Assembly (NCBI RefSeq): GCF_024730785.1
Contig: NZ_CP102830.1
Coordinates: 4,254,001-4,318,000 of the forward strand
Reading direction: 5' to 3'
DNA length: 64,000 bases
DNA from: Pseudomonas sp. LS44
GTDB taxonomy: Bacteria; Pseudomonadota; Gammaproteobacteria; Pseudomonadales; Pseudomonadaceae
Part shown: positions 25,561-35,178 of the stretch, piece after piece
How the letters are laid out: each line of letters starts with the position of its first letter
How positions within the stretch are numbered: the stretch's first letter is position 1
Translations under genes and position numbers: made by a program
The notes under the pieces: generated by a model
Seen by the model: only the letters and a program-made list of their open reading frames with translations
Database searches by the model: none
Told to the model about the DNA's origin: nothing

Positions 25561-26808
25561 ATGGAGGCCTTCAACTACCGCGACGGTCAACTGTTCGCGG
25601 AGAGCGTGGCGTTGTCCGGCATTGCCGAGCGTTTCGGCACGCCGACCTACGTGTACTCGCGCGCCCATATCGAGGCGCAGTACCGCGCGTATGCCGATGC
25701 CCTGAGCGGCATGCCGCACCTGGTGTGCTTCGCGGTCAAAGCCAACTCCAACCTCGGCGTGCTGAATATCCTCGCGCGTCTGGGCAGTGGCTTCGACATC
25801 GTCTCGCGCGGCGAACTGGAACGCGTACTGGCCGCCGGCGGCGCGCCGGACAAGATCGTCTTCTCCGGCGTTGGCAAAACTCGTGACGACATGCGCCGGG
25901 CGCTGGAAGTCGGCGTGCATTGCTTCAACGTCGAATCCACCGACGAGCTGGAACGCCTGCAGCAAGTTGCTGCCGAAATGGGCAAGGCCGCGGCGATCTC
26001 ACTGCGCGTCAATCCGGACGTCGATGCCGGCACCCATCCGTATATCTCCACCGGCCTCAAAGAAAACAAGTTCGGCATCGCCATCGCCGATGCGCCGGCC
26101 GTGTATGCCCGCGCCGCCGAGCTGGCGAATCTGCAGGTAGTCGGCGTGGACTGCCACATCGGTTCGCAGCTGACCAGCCTGCCACCGTTCCTCGACGCGC
26201 TGGATCGCCTGCTGGCCTTGATCGACACCCTCGCCGAACAAGGCATCCGCATCCGCCATCTGGATCTCGGTGGCGGCCTCGGCGTGCGTTACAAGGACGA
26301 GGCTCCGCCCCTGGCCGGCGACTATATCGCCGCGGTGCGCGAACGCATCCAGGGCCGCGATCTGGCCCTGGTGTTCGAGCCGGGCCGCTCGATCGTCGCC
26401 AATGCCGGCGCGTTGCTGACCCGCGTCGAATACCTCAAGCACACCGAGCACAAGGACTTCGCCATCGTCGATGCGGCGATGAACGACCTGATTCGCCCGG
26501 CGCTGTATCAAGCCTGGATGGACGTCGTGCCGGTCGCTCCGCGTGAAGGCGCGGCGCGCACCTATGACCTGGTCGGGCCGATCTGCGAGACCGGCGACTT
26601 TCTCGCCAAGAATCGCGAGCTGACCTTGGCCGAAGGCGACCTGTTGGCCGTGTGCTCGGCCGGCGCCTACGGCTTCGTCATGAGCTCCAACTACAACACC
26701 CGCGGCCGCGCCGCCGAGGTGCTGGTGGACGGTGAGCAGGCCTTCGAGGTGCGGCGCCGGGAAACTCTCGCGGAACTCTATGCCGGCGAAAGCCTGCTGC
26801 CGCTCTGA
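25561..26808 (+). CDS. lysA: Diaminopimelate decarboxylase
   Basis: The 415-residue fold-type III PLP enzyme performs the last step of lysine synthesis. The PLP Lys is in [15 protein letters not shown] (about residue 61). Other motifs are [16 protein letters not shown], the glycine-rich [26 protein letters not shown], and [16 protein letters not shown] with the catalytic Cys, then [17 protein letters not shown]. The start at 25561 has TAAGGAGGCATCT just before it; the ORF's upstream open stretch covers lptM in another frame. It lies between lptM and dapF, 10 bp apart from the latter. Confidence 0.97.
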   Translation: MEAFNYRDGQLFAESVALSGIAERFGTPTYVYSRAHIEAQYRAYADALSGMPHLVCFAVKANSNLGVLNILARLGSGFDIVSRGELERVLAAGGAPDKIVFSGVGKTRDDMRRALEVGVHCFNVESTDELERLQQVAAEMGKAAAISLRVNPDVDAGTHPYISTGLKENKFGIAIADAPAVYARAAELANLQVVGVDCHIGSQLTSLPPFLDALDRLLALIDTLAEQGIRIRHLDLGGGLGVRYKDEAPPLAGDYIAAVRERIQGRDLALVFEPGRSIVANAGALLTRVEYLKHTEHKDFAIVDAAMNDLIRPALYQAWMDVVPVAPREGAARTYDLVGPICETGDFLAKNRELTLAEGDLLAVCSAGAYGFVMSSNYNTRGRAAEVLVDGEQAFEVRRRETLAELYAGESLLPL

Positions 26809-26818
26809 GGGCGAAGCC

Positions 26819-27649
26819 ATGTTATTGCGCTTCACCAAAATGCACGGCCTGGGCAACGACTTCATGGTCCTCGACCTGATCAGCCAGCACGCGCACATCC
26901 AGGGTAAACACGCCAAACAGTGGGGCGACCGCCACACCGGGGTCGGCTTCGATCAGCTGCTGCTGGTCGAGGCACCGAGCAGTCCGGACGTCGATTTCCG
27001 CTATCGCATCTTCAATGCCGACGGCTCGGAAGTGGAACAGTGCGGCAACGGCGCGCGCTGCTTCGCCCGCTTCGTGATGGACAAACGCCTGACCGCGAAG
27101 AAGCTGATCCGCGTCGAGACCAAGGGCGGTATCATCGAGTTGAATCTGCGCAACGACGGGCAGATCACCGTCGACATGGGCGCGCCGCGCCTGGTGCCGC
27201 AGCAGATTCCCTTCCAGGCCGAAGCCGAAGCACTCAGCTACCGCGTCGACGTCGACGGGCAAACCGTCGAACTGGCCGCCGTGTCGATGGGCAACCCGCA
27301 TGCGGTGCTGCGCGTCGATGACGTGGCCAGCGCGCCGGTCCATCAATTAGGCCCGCAACTGGAGCACCATCCGCGCTTTCCGCAACGGGTCAACGTCGGC
27401 TTCCTGCAGGTGCTCAGCCGCCAGCAGGCCAAGCTGCGCGTCTGGGAGCGCGGCGCCGGGGAAACCCAGGCCTGCGGCACCGGCGCCTGCGCGGCGGCGG
27501 TCGCGGCGATCCGCCAGGGCTGGATGGATTCGCCGGTGCAGCTGGAACTGCCCGGCGGCAAACTGGCCATCGAGTGGGCAGGTCCGGGACAGCCGGTTAT
27601 GATGACCGGACCCGCCGTTCGCGTGTATGAAGGACAGGTTCGTCTATGA
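26819..27649 (+). CDS. dapF: Diaminopimelate epimerase
   Basis: The 276-residue enzyme interconverts LL- and meso-diaminopimelate, feeding both lysine and peptidoglycan. The two catalytic Cys are visible in [13 protein letters not shown] (about 74) and [16 protein letters not shown] (about 219). The N-terminus [19 protein letters not shown] is standard. Ten bp separate it from lysA, and its stop overlaps the next ATG (ATGA). Confidence 0.97.
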   Translation: MLLRFTKMHGLGNDFMVLDLISQHAHIQGKHAKQWGDRHTGVGFDQLLLVEAPSSPDVDFRYRIFNADGSEVEQCGNGARCFARFVMDKRLTAKKLIRVETKGGIIELNLRNDGQITVDMGAPRLVPQQIPFQAEAEALSYRVDVDGQTVELAAVSMGNPHAVLRVDDVASAPVHQLGPQLEHHPRFPQRVNVGFLQVLSRQQAKLRVWERGAGETQACGTGACAAAVAAIRQGWMDSPVQLELPGGKLAIEWAGPGQPVMMTGPAVRVYEGQVRL

Positions 27650-28347
27650 CCGATCAGCGCCAGGATCCGCCCGAGTCGCTCGACTCCGCCAGCGTCGCCG
27701 CCTATCTGCGGCAACACCCGGAATTCTTCGTCGATCACGACGAGTTGATCCCCGAGCTGCGCATTCCGCATCTGCCCGGCGAGGCGGTGTCCCTGGTCGA
27801 ACGTCAGGTCAAGCTGCTGCGCGAACGCAACATCGAGATGCGCCATCGCCTGTCGCAACTGATGGATGTGGCGCGCGACAACGACCGGCTGTTCGACAAG
27901 ACCCGTCGCCTGGTGCTCGAACTGCTGGATGCGACCAGCCTGGAAGAAGTGGTCGGCGCCGTGGAAGACAGCCTGCGCCACGACTTTCAGGTCGCCCATG
28001 TCAGCCTGATCCTGTTCAACGACACGCCCCAGCCGGTCGGCCGCTGGGTCAGCAGCGCCGAGGCGCACCAAACCATCGGCGGCTTGCTGGCGGGCGGTAA
28101 GACCACCTGCGGCGCGTTGCGTAGCCCGGAGCTGGAATTCCTGTTCGGTAGCGAAGAAGCGGTAAAGGTCGGTTCGGCCGCAGTCGTCGCCCTCACCCAT
28201 CAGGGCCTGCATGGGGTGTTGGCGATCGGTAGCGCCGACCCCCAGCATTACAAGAGTTCGCTGGGCACGCTGTTCCTCGGCTACATCGCCGAAGTCCTGG
28301 CTCGCGTATTACCGCGCTATGCGCAACCGCTGCGCTCGGTGCGCTAA
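27646..28347 (+). CDS. DUF484 family protein
   Basis: The 233-residue protein has the DUF484 start [32 protein letters not shown], a helical linker ([22 protein letters not shown]) and a GAF-like C-terminal domain with [40 protein letters not shown]. The family is nearly always between dapF and xerC, as here, coupled by a 4-bp overlap upstream. A role with XerC or cell division has been suggested from context only. Confidence 0.93.
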   Translation: MTDQRQDPPESLDSASVAAYLRQHPEFFVDHDELIPELRIPHLPGEAVSLVERQVKLLRERNIEMRHRLSQLMDVARDNDRLFDKTRRLVLELLDATSLEEVVGAVEDSLRHDFQVAHVSLILFNDTPQPVGRWVSSAEAHQTIGGLLAGGKTTCGALRSPELEFLFGSEEAVKVGSAAVVALTHQGLHGVLAIGSADPQHYKSSLGTLFLGYIAEVLARVLPRYAQPLRSVR

Positions 28348-28427
28348 TACCCGACGCCAGACAACTAGGCTGGGCATTGCTCCGCTCGATCGGTCCTATG
28401 CACTGCACGGCAACCATGCGGGACTCT

Positions 28428-29324
28428 ATGCAAGCTGAACTGGCTGCCTATCTCGAACACCTGCGCAGTGAGCGGCAGATGTCGGCGCATACCCTGGATG
28501 GCTATCGGCGCGACCTGGACAAGGTCCGGGACTTCTGTGAAGGCGAACAACTGAGCAGCTGGAGCGCGCTGGATGTGCGCAGCCTGCGCCGCCTGATCGC
28601 CAAATTGCACCAGCAAGGTCAGGCCAGTCGCAGCCTGGCGCGCCTGCTCTCGGCGGTGCGCGGGCTGTACAAATACCTGAATCGCGAAGGCCTGTGCAGC
28701 CACGATCCGGCCAGTGGCCTGAGCCCGCCAAAAGGCGAGCGGCGCTTGCCGCGCACCCTGGACGTCGACCGAGCCAGCCAACTGTTGGACGGCGCCGTCG
28801 AAGACGATTTCATCGCCCGCCGCGACCAGGCCCTGCTCGAATTGCTGTATTCCTCCGGGCTGCGCCTGACCGAGCTGACCAGCCTGAACATCGAGCAGTT
28901 GGACCTGGCGGCTGGCCTGGTCGAAGTGCGCGGCAAGGGCAACAAAGTGCGGGTATTGCCCGTCGGCAGCAAGGCACTCGACGCCCTGCAAACCTGGCTG
29001 CCATTGCGCGCGCTGAGCAATCCGCTCGATGGCGCGGTGTTCGTCAGCCAGAAGGGCCGCCGCCTCGGCCCCCGGGCCGTGCAACTACGGGTCCGCCAGG
29101 CCGGCGTGCGCGAGCTGGGCCAGCACCTGCACCCGCACATGCTGCGTCACAGCTTCGCCAGCCATATGCTCGAGTCCTCGCAGGACTTGCGGGCCGTGCA
29201 GGAGCTGCTCGGCCATGCCGACATCGCCACCACGCAGATTTACACGCACCTGGACTTCCAGCATCTGTCCAAGGTTTATGACAGCGCCCATCCCCGGGCC
29301 AAGCGCCGCAGCGAGCCAGAATGA
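28428..29324 (+). CDS. xerC: Tyrosine recombinase XerC
   Basis: The 298-residue integrase-family recombinase acts with XerD at dif to resolve chromosome dimers. The N-terminal core-binding domain starts [23 protein letters not shown]. In the catalytic domain the Arg is in [13 protein letters not shown], the Lys in [13 protein letters not shown], His-x-x-Arg in [14 protein letters not shown], and the nucleophilic Tyr in [11 protein letters not shown]. Three in-frame ATGs are possible (28398, 28416, 28428); the last, with CGGGAC 5 bases upstream, gives the family length. Its stop overlaps the HAD gene start (ATGA). Confidence 0.95.
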   Translation: MQAELAAYLEHLRSERQMSAHTLDGYRRDLDKVRDFCEGEQLSSWSALDVRSLRRLIAKLHQQGQASRSLARLLSAVRGLYKYLNREGLCSHDPASGLSPPKGERRLPRTLDVDRASQLLDGAVEDDFIARRDQALLELLYSSGLRLTELTSLNIEQLDLAAGLVEVRGKGNKVRVLPVGSKALDALQTWLPLRALSNPLDGAVFVSQKGRRLGPRAVQLRVRQAGVRELGQHLHPHMLRHSFASHMLESSQDLRAVQELLGHADIATTQIYTHLDFQHLSKVYDSAHPRAKRRSEPE

Positions 29325-30016
29325 GCATTCGCCTGATCACTTTCGACCTCGACGACACGCTGTGGGATAACCGCCCGGTGATCCTCGGCGCAGAAGCGGC
29401 GATGCGTGACTGGCTGACCGTGCATGCGCCGCGCCTCGCTGCCGAGCCGGTCGAACATCTGTGGGGTATCCGCAGCCAACTGCTGGCCGCCGAGCCGACG
29501 CTGCGCCATCGCCTCAGCGAGCTGCGCCGACGTACCTTGTTGCACGCCTTGGAAGGCCTCGATTACAGCCACGCCGAAGCGAGCCAACTGGCCCAAGGCG
29601 CCTTTGAGGCGATGATCGAGGCGCGCCATCGCATCACTTTCTTCCCGGAAACCGTGCCGACTTTGGAGCTACTCGCCAACCGTTATCACCTCGGTGTGAT
29701 CACCAACGGCAATGCCGACGTGCGCCGCCTGGGCCTGGCCGACTACTTTCAGTTCGCCCTCAGCGCCGAAGAGCTCGGCATTGGCAAACCCGCCCCCCAA
29801 CCGTTTCGCGAAGCACTGCGCCGTGCGGGCGTCGCGGCCGAGCAAGCGGTGCATGTTGGCGACCACTCCGGCGACGATATCCAGGGCGCCCGTTCCGTCG
29901 GACTGCGTGCGGTATGGTTCAATCCCGCCGGCCAGGCGTGGAATGGCGACGAGCCGGCCGACGCAGAAATTGCCAGTCTCGGCGAACTACCGGCGCTGCT
30001 GCGCAGCTGGGAGTGA
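29321..30016 (+). CDS. HAD-superfamily hydrolase
   Basis: The 231-residue HAD phosphatase has motif [11 protein letters not shown] (Asp nucleophile at about 9), motif [11 protein letters not shown], the motif III Lys in IGKPAPQPF, and motif [15 protein letters not shown]. The cap is helical (C1 type). It resembles the Pseudomonas HAD encoded after xerC (PA5281 in PAO1), possibly a YigB-like FMN phosphatase, since YigB follows xerC in enterobacteria; this is inference from context. It ends with a strong terminator about 27 bp downstream. Confidence 0.92.
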   Translation: MSIRLITFDLDDTLWDNRPVILGAEAAMRDWLTVHAPRLAAEPVEHLWGIRSQLLAAEPTLRHRLSELRRRTLLHALEGLDYSHAEASQLAQGAFEAMIEARHRITFFPETVPTLELLANRYHLGVITNGNADVRRLGLADYFQFALSAEELGIGKPAPQPFREALRRAGVAAEQAVHVGDHSGDDIQGARSVGLRAVWFNPAGQAWNGDEPADAEIASLGELPALLRSWE

Positions 30017-30042
30017 ACGACCCTGCGGATGGTCCGCAAATG

Positions 30043-30072
30043 AAAAAGCCCGCCTTTTCAGGCGGGCTTTTT
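30043..30072. terminator. Bidirectional rho-independent terminator between the HAD gene and sutA
   Basis: AAAAAGCCCGCC / GGCGGGCTTTTT with a TTTTCA loop. T-runs follow the stem on both strands, so it serves the plus-strand HAD gene and the convergent minus-strand sutA (stop at 30089). Confidence 0.92.
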
Positions 30073-30088
30073 GTCGAACATTCGTGGC

Positions 30089-30418
30089 TCAGATCGGCCG
30101 GCTACCGTACTTGCTGTCCGGCTTCTTGGGTGGGTCGGCGACCACATTGGGCTCGACCTCCTGGACCTTGCCGCCCCGTGCAAGAAACTCCTGCATGGCA
30201 CGTTCCAGAGCGTCGCGCTCCTTTTGCTTGGCCTCGATGCTGGGCAGTTCTTCGATCTCTACGGCAGCCTTGGCCTTCTTGCCTGGTTTAGCCGTTACTT
30301 CACCGCGATCATCACCGTCATCTGCCTCGGCATCACCGTCATCGGCAGCCGCCAGCTCCTCGCCGTCGTCTTCCGCGCCACCGTCCAGTTCGTCTTGTTC
30401 CAGATCTTCATCGCTCAT
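30089..30418 (-). CDS. sutA: SutA, RNA polymerase-binding regulator of slow growth
   Basis: The 109-residue protein is acidic and disordered at the N-terminus (MSDEDLEQDELDGGAEDDGE). A short helical core follows (SIEAKQKERDALERAMQEFL) and the conserved tail is KVQEVEPNVVADPPKKPDSKYGSRPI. This matches P. aeruginosa SutA, which binds RNA polymerase and raises ribosomal and housekeeping transcription during slow growth. The ATG at 30418 is preceded by TGAGGTTGAAT; a TTG two codons earlier is less likely. It lies next to a terminator shared with the HAD gene. Confidence 0.92.
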   Translation of the reverse strand: MSDEDLEQDELDGGAEDDGEELAAADDGDAEADDGDDRGEVTAKPGKKAKAAVEIEELPSIEAKQKERDALERAMQEFLARGGKVQEVEPNVVADPPKKPDSKYGSRPI

Positions 30419-30494
30419 ATTCAACCTCAGCCCTTGCGAAAAGCAGGTTAGTTATAGACCAGCTACGTACGCTATAGAACGTCGCCGGAAAAAT

Positions 30495-30920
30495 TCAAAT
30501 TGCCTCGCCATGTAGCGTGGCAAGAATCTGGCGCCCGCTCGCGTGATCGCGATGCTCGCCCAGATAGATTCCTTGCCAGGTTCCTAGCGCCAGGCGCCCA
30601 CCGCTGATCGGCAGACTCAACTGGCAGCCCAACAGGCTGGCTTTGAAGTGCGCCGGCAAATCGTCCGGACCTTCGTCATCATGTTCGTAATCGCTGGCCT
30701 GTTGCGGTGCCAGGCGATTGAAGAATCGCTCGAAATCACGGCGTACCGCTGGATCAGCATTCTCGTTGACCGTCAGCGAAGCCGAGGTATGGCGCAACCA
30801 CAGGTGCAACAGACCGATTCGACAGACATGCAGTTCCGAAAGTGCCGCCGTTATTTCTTCGGTGATCAGATGAAAGCCGCGCGAGCGCGGCGGCAAGTGG
30901 ATCAAGCGCTGCTGCCACAT
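30495..30920 (-). CDS. YjbQ / UPF0047 family protein
   Basis: The 141-residue protein ([20 protein letters not shown]) of the YjbQ family shows [21 protein letters not shown] (with the conserved His), [16 protein letters not shown] with a further conserved His, and [20 protein letters not shown]. Members are annotated as secondary thiamine-phosphate synthase from genetic complementation; a metal site is made by the His residues. The ATG at 30920 has GGAGG 6 bases before it. It lies 76 bp upstream of sutA on the same strand. A TTGGA-TTTG-ATCAA sequence at 30988-31001 is a half-match to an Anr box. Confidence 0.9.
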   Translation of the reverse strand: MWQQRLIHLPPRSRGFHLITEEITAALSELHVCRIGLLHLWLRHTSASLTVNENADPAVRRDFERFFNRLAPQQASDYEHDDEGPDDLPAHFKASLLGCQLSLPISGGRLALGTWQGIYLGEHRDHASGRQILATLHGEAI

Positions 30921-31040
30921 ACCGTCCTCCACTTCGCGCGCATTCTAGCGCGCCGCCGGAAAAAGCAAAGAGCCGCATACCAGAGCTTTGGATTTGATCA
31001 AGTTCAGTTCGGCATTGCCTGAGCGCTTGCCATAAAATGC

Positions 31041-31064
31041 AAAACGCCCGGCATGAGCCGGGCG
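31041..31064 (-). terminator. Rho-independent terminator of glnK-amtB
   Basis: The stem CGCCCGGC / GCCGGGCG has an ATGA loop and, on the minus strand, is followed by TTTTGCATTTT. It sits 20 bp downstream of the amtB stop. Confidence 0.88.
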
Positions 31065-31084
31065 CTTTGGACGAGCCGCGAACC

Positions 31085-32404
31085 TTACAGGTTGTAGCCA
31101 CGCTCGTTGTGCTGAGCGAGGTCGAGACCGACGGTTTCTTCTTCTTCGTTAACCCGCAGCCCCATCACCAGATCCAGCACCTTGAGGATCACGAAGGTGA
31201 CGATGGCGGTGTAGACCACGGTGAAGGCCACGCCTTTGAACTGGATGAACACTTGCGCGCCGATGTCGGTCACGGTGCCGAAGCCGCCCAGGGCCGGTGC
31301 CGCGAACACGCCAGTCAGCAGCGCGCCGATGATGCCACCGATACCGTGGACGCCGAAGGCATCCAGGGAGTCGTCGTAGCCCAGCTTGCGCTTCAGGCTG
31401 GTGGCGCAGAAGTAGCAGATCACGCCTGCAGCCAGACCGATCACCAGGGCGCCCATCGGGCCGACAGTACCAGCCGCCGGGGTGATGGCGACCAGACCGG
31501 CGACCACACCGGAGGCGATGCCCAGGGCGCTCGGCTTACCGTGGGTGACCCACTCGGCAAACATCCAGCCCAAAGCGGCAGCAGCAGTGGCGATCTGAGT
31601 AACCAGCATGGCCATGCCGGCGGTGCCGTTGGCAGCGACCGCGGAGCCGGCATTGAAGCCGAACCAGCCGATCCACAGCATGGCGGCGCCGATCAGGGTG
31701 AAACCGAGGTTGTGCGGGGCCATCGGGGTGGTCGGGTAGCCTTTACGCTTGCCCAGCACCAGGCAGGCCACCAGACCGGCGATACCAGCGTTGATGTGCA
31801 CCACGGTGCCGCCGGCGAAGTCCAGCACGCCCCAGTCCCACATCAGGCCGCCGTTGCCGGACCAGACCATGTGCGCGATCGGTGCATAGACCAGGGTGAA
31901 CCACACGGCCATGAAGATCAGCATGGCGGAGAACTTCATGCGCTCGGCGAAGGCACCGACGATCAGCGCCGGGGTGATGATGGCGAAGGTCATCTGGAAG
32001 ACGATGAACACGCTTTCCGGGAAGGCCATGGTCAGGCTGGCCGGAGTCAGGCCGGCGAGGAACGCCTTGCCGAAACCGCCGACGAAGGAGTTGAAGTTAA
32101 CGACGCCCTGCTCCATGCCAGTGGTATCGAACGCGATGCTGTAGCCATAGATGACCCACAGGACACTGATCAGACCGGTGATGGCGAAGCACTGCATCAT
32201 TACCGACAGAATATTCTTGGAACGCACCATGCCGCCGTAGAACAGCGCCAGGCCGGGGATAGTCATGAACAGGACAAGAGCGGTGGCCGTGAGCATCCAC
32301 GCGGTATCACCGCTATTTAGCACAACCTCGTCGGCGGCCATGGCCAGGCCGGGGGTAACGAGGGACAACAGGGCTCCTAGCCCTGCGAATTTACGCAGAG
32401 TCAT
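31085..32404 (-). CDS. amtB: Ammonium transporter AmtB
   Basis: The 439-residue Amt/Mep protein starts with a cleavable signal peptide (MTLRKFAGLGALLSLVTPGLA-MA) and has about 11 membrane helices. The family signature GMVRSKN follows the first helix. The pore twin-His residues appear in YAPIAHMVWSGNGG and AFGVHGIGGIIGALLTGVF, and the DWGVLDFAGGTVVHINAGIAGL segment is typical. It imports ammonium into the cytoplasm and is gated by binding of the GlnK trimer. It lies 36 bp downstream of glnK in the same operon and ends in a good terminator. Confidence 0.96.
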   Translation of the reverse strand: MTLRKFAGLGALLSLVTPGLAMAADEVVLNSGDTAWMLTATALVLFMTIPGLALFYGGMVRSKNILSVMMQCFAITGLISVLWVIYGYSIAFDTTGMEQGVVNFNSFVGGFGKAFLAGLTPASLTMAFPESVFIVFQMTFAIITPALIVGAFAERMKFSAMLIFMAVWFTLVYAPIAHMVWSGNGGLMWDWGVLDFAGGTVVHINAGIAGLVACLVLGKRKGYPTTPMAPHNLGFTLIGAAMLWIGWFGFNAGSAVAANGTAGMAMLVTQIATAAAALGWMFAEWVTHGKPSALGIASGVVAGLVAITPAAGTVGPMGALVIGLAAGVICYFCATSLKRKLGYDDSLDAFGVHGIGGIIGALLTGVFAAPALGGFGTVTDIGAQVFIQFKGVAFTVVYTAIVTFVILKVLDLVMGLRVNEEEETVGLDLAQHNERGYNL

Positions 32405-32440
32405 ATTGTTTTCTCCTGGGGCGTTGGGTTCGGCGGCTTT

Positions 32441-32830
<390 letters not shown>

Positions 32831-32972
32831 TCAAGTCTAAGCGCAGTGTCTGGCTTTGTAACGCGTCGGGCGCCCAGTTCGGCCACTCCAACAACAACCA
32901 ATCGTTATGGGCGAAACAACTCCCCGTTTCACCTTTCCCGATCTGCATCGGTGCATGCGTCACAGGCGACTA

Positions 32973-32988
32973 AGCAGAAACCTTGCCA
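32973..32988 (-). promoter_or_regulatory. Sigma-54 (-24/-12) promoter of glnK-amtB
   Basis: The minus strand reads TGGCAAGGTTTCTGCT. The consensus is TGGCACG-N4-TTGCW: the -24 GG and -12 GC are present at exactly the right spacing, with two mismatches at non-core positions. Its orientation is toward glnK. No better candidate was found in 32780-32960. Confidence 0.65.
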
Positions 32989-33063
32989 GCTCGACAAAAA
33001 AGAAGCTTTTCAGTTGTTTAGCGCAGATTCATAGGTTTGACGCGGGTATACGGCTATGTTTAC

Positions 33064-33080
33064 CGCACAACAATGGTGCG
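33064..33080 (-). promoter_or_regulatory. NtrC-binding site upstream of glnK
   Basis: The minus strand reads CGCACCATTGTTGTGCG, against the NtrC consensus TGCACCA-N3-TGGTGCA (14 of 17 positions agree when the N3 is counted). It is nearly palindromic and centred about 110 bp upstream of the predicted start site of the sigma-54 promoter, the usual enhancer distance. The remaining 392-bp gap 32780-33171 also holds the glnK leader and the promoter region of ubiK; no gene is seen there. Confidence 0.6.
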
Positions 33081-33171
33081 ACCACTCCCCTCTAGTTGCT
33101 CCTTAACCGTGCGCAAAAAGCCGCATCAGGGCACGTGCTACACTGCGCCGCTCGCCACCGGAGCCGCGCGC

Positions 33172-33432
33172 ATGCTGCCACCCAAAGCCTTTCTCGATGC
33201 CCTCGCTAGCCAAGCCGCCCGGCTGTTCAGCAGTGAAGGCCCACTTCCCCACACCGAGATCGAAAGCCAGTTCAAGGCCTTACTGCAAAGTGCCTTCAGC
33301 AAACTGGATTTGGTCAGCCGCGACGAATTCGATAGTCAAATGGCCGTTCTGGCGCGCACCCGTAGTCGCCTGGAAGCCTTGGAAGCGAAAGTTGCCGAGT
33401 TGGAAGCCAAGCAGAATCCGCCCGCCAGCTGA
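33172..33432 (+). CDS. ubiK: Ubiquinone biosynthesis accessory factor UbiK (BMFP/YqiC)
   Basis: The 86-residue protein (MLPPKAFLDALASQAARLFS) has an amphipathic N-terminal helix. A C-terminal coiled coil follows (FDSQMAVLARTRSRLEALEAKVAELEAK), the BMFP/UbiK plan. UbiK trimerises, binds membrane and assists UbiJ in aerobic ubiquinone synthesis. CGGAG lies 8 bases before the ATG; the upstream open frame of 45 codons is not typical coding sequence. It sits divergent from glnK and 131 bp before comM, as in P. aeruginosa. Confidence 0.9.
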   Translation: MLPPKAFLDALASQAARLFSSEGPLPHTEIESQFKALLQSAFSKLDLVSRDEFDSQMAVLARTRSRLEALEAKVAELEAKQNPPAS

Positions 33433-33563
33433 TCGCTTGCTCGGCGCAGGAGCCGCGCTCGGGTAACCGCGACAGGTATTGAGCGACACCGATTCAATGC
33501 TGCGTAGACGCGCAGTAGCTACCTATCCGCCGGCCCGCCGGCGGGACCGATCAAGGAGTGATC

Positions 33564-35063
33564 ATGTCCCTGGCTATTGTTCACAGCCGTGCCCTGGTGG
33601 GCGTCGAAGCGCCCGCCGTCAGCGTCGAAGCCCATTTGGCCAACGGCTTGCCGTCGCTGGCCCTGGTCGGCCTGCCGGAAACCAGCGTGAAGGAAAGCAA
33701 GGACCGCGTGCGCAGCGCGATCCTCAACTCCGGCTTCGATTTCCCGCCCCGCCGCATCACCCTCAACCTGGCTCCTGCCGACCTGCCCAAAGACGGTGGA
33801 CGTTTCGATTTGGCCATCGCCCTCGGGATTCTCGCCGCCAGCGGCCAGGTGCCTGGCGAGGCGCTTGGCGAGCTCGAGTGTCTTGGCGAACTGGCGCTGT
33901 CCGGCGCGGTACGCGCAGTCCAGGGCGTGCTGCCGGCGGCGCTGGCCGCGCGCGCGGCGGGGCACACGCTGATCGTGCCGCGGGCGAATGCCGAGGAAGC
34001 CAGCCTGGCCTCGGGTCTCAAGGTGCTGGCCGTCGACCACCTGTTGGAACTCGCCGCACACCTCAATGGCAGCCAGCCGCTAATGCCCTATCAGGCCCAG
34101 GGCCTGCTGCGGCGCACCCCGCCGTATCCGGACCTGGCCGAAGTGCAGGGCCAGCACTCGGCCAAGCGCGCCCTGTTGGTCGCCGCCAGTGGCGGGCATA
34201 ACCTGCTGCTCAGCGGCCCGCCCGGCACCGGCAAAACCCTGTTGGCCAGTCGCCTGCCCGGGCTGCTGCCGCCCCTCGATGAAGCTGAAGCGCTGGAGGT
34301 CGCGGCGATTCATTCGGTGGCCAGCCATGCCCCGCTGGAAGCCTGGCCGCAGCGACCGTTTCGTCAGCCGCACCACAGCGCCTCCGGCCCGGCCCTGGTC
34401 GGCGGGGGCAGCCGGCCGCAGCCGGGGGAAATCACCCTGGCGCACCAAGGCGTATTGTTTCTCGACGAATTGCCGGAATTCGATCGCAAGGTGCTCGAGG
34501 TCCTGCGCGAACCCATGGAGTCCGGCCACATCGTCATCGCCCGGGCGCGCGACAAGGTGCGCTTCCCGGCGCGCTTTCAATTGGTCGCGGCGATGAACCC
34601 CTGTCCGTGTGGCTATCTGCACGATCCCAGCGGACGCTGCCGTTGCACCCCGGAACAGATCCAGCGCTATCGCAGCAAGCTGTCCGGGCCGCTGCTCGAT
34701 CGCATCGACCTGCACCTGACCGTGGCCCGCGAGACCACCTCGCTGCAGGCGCCGCCCGAACCCGGCCAGGACAGCGCCAGCGTGGCCGCCCGCGTGGCAA
34801 CGGCGCGGCAACTGCAGATGCGCCGCCAAGGCTGCGCCAACGCGCTGCTCGACTTGCCCGGCCTGCGCCGGCATTGCCTGCTCAGCGTCGAGGACCAGAG
34901 CTGGCTGGAGCAAGCCTGCGAGCGCCTTAATCTGTCCCTGCGCGCGGCCCATCGGCTGCTCAAAGTGGCCCGCACCCTGGCCGATCTAGACCAGCGCGAG
35001 GCCATCGCCCGAGCACACCTGGCCGAAGCGCTGCAATACCGACCGAGCAGCGCACTGGCCTGA
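33564..35063 (+). CDS. comM: ComM/YifB family Mg-chelatase-like AAA+ ATPase
   Basis: The 499-residue protein has an N-terminal Lon-substrate-like domain (SLAIVHSRALVGVEAPAVSVE; ANGLPSLALVGLPETSVKESKDRVRSAI). The AAA+ module carries Walker A SGPPGTGKTLLAS (about 215), Walker B VLFLDELPEF, a sensor, and a Cys cluster AAMNPCPCGYLHDPSGRCRC. A C-terminal Mg-chelatase lid follows. ComM is a hexameric branch-migration helicase that helps integrate DNA during natural transformation. The ATG at 33564 has AAGGAG upstream (a GTG two codons earlier is less likely). It is immediately followed by a REP-like element. Confidence 0.95.
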   Translation: MSLAIVHSRALVGVEAPAVSVEAHLANGLPSLALVGLPETSVKESKDRVRSAILNSGFDFPPRRITLNLAPADLPKDGGRFDLAIALGILAASGQVPGEALGELECLGELALSGAVRAVQGVLPAALAARAAGHTLIVPRANAEEASLASGLKVLAVDHLLELAAHLNGSQPLMPYQAQGLLRRTPPYPDLAEVQGQHSAKRALLVAASGGHNLLLSGPPGTGKTLLASRLPGLLPPLDEAEALEVAAIHSVASHAPLEAWPQRPFRQPHHSASGPALVGGGSRPQPGEITLAHQGVLFLDELPEFDRKVLEVLREPMESGHIVIARARDKVRFPARFQLVAAMNPCPCGYLHDPSGRCRCTPEQIQRYRSKLSGPLLDRIDLHLTVARETTSLQAPPEPGQDSASVAARVATARQLQMRRQGCANALLDLPGLRRHCLLSVEDQSWLEQACERLNLSLRAAHRLLKVARTLADLDQREAIARAHLAEALQYRPSSALA

Positions 35064-35108
35064 ACGCGAAGAACGCGTATGACGCTCGCCTGAAACGTTA
35101 TGCGCAGC

Positions 35109-35166
35109 GTAGGAGCGGATTCATCCGCGATCGGCATTCCTTCATCGCGAATGAATTCGCTCCTAC
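35109..35166. repeat. Inverted pair of GTAGGAGCGRATT repeats (REPIN-like)
   Basis: GTAGGAGCGGATTCATCCGCGA (35109-35130) faces TCGCGAATGAATTCGCTCCTAC (35145-35166), whose reverse complement begins GTAGGAGCGAATTCATTCGCGA. Each arm is also an internal hairpin. It fills the gap between convergent comM and the SRPBCC gene. The same family occurs at 51858-51928. Confidence 0.88.
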
Positions 35167-35178
35167 AGACCAGCGTGC

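Noticed and set aside
30988..31001. TTGGATTTGATCAA considered as an Anr box upstream of yjbQ
   Set aside because: Only one half (ATCAA) matches and no anaerobic gene is adjacent.
31037..32320. 427-codon plus-strand frame opposite amtB, very rich in His, Gly, Asp and Gln
   Set aside because: Composition is the reverse-complement image of membrane-helix codons; AmtB on the other strand is unambiguous.
32944..32955. TGCATCGGTGCA considered as an NtrC site
   Set aside because: The half-sites are too close together for NtrC and the sequence lies downstream of the predicted transcript start.
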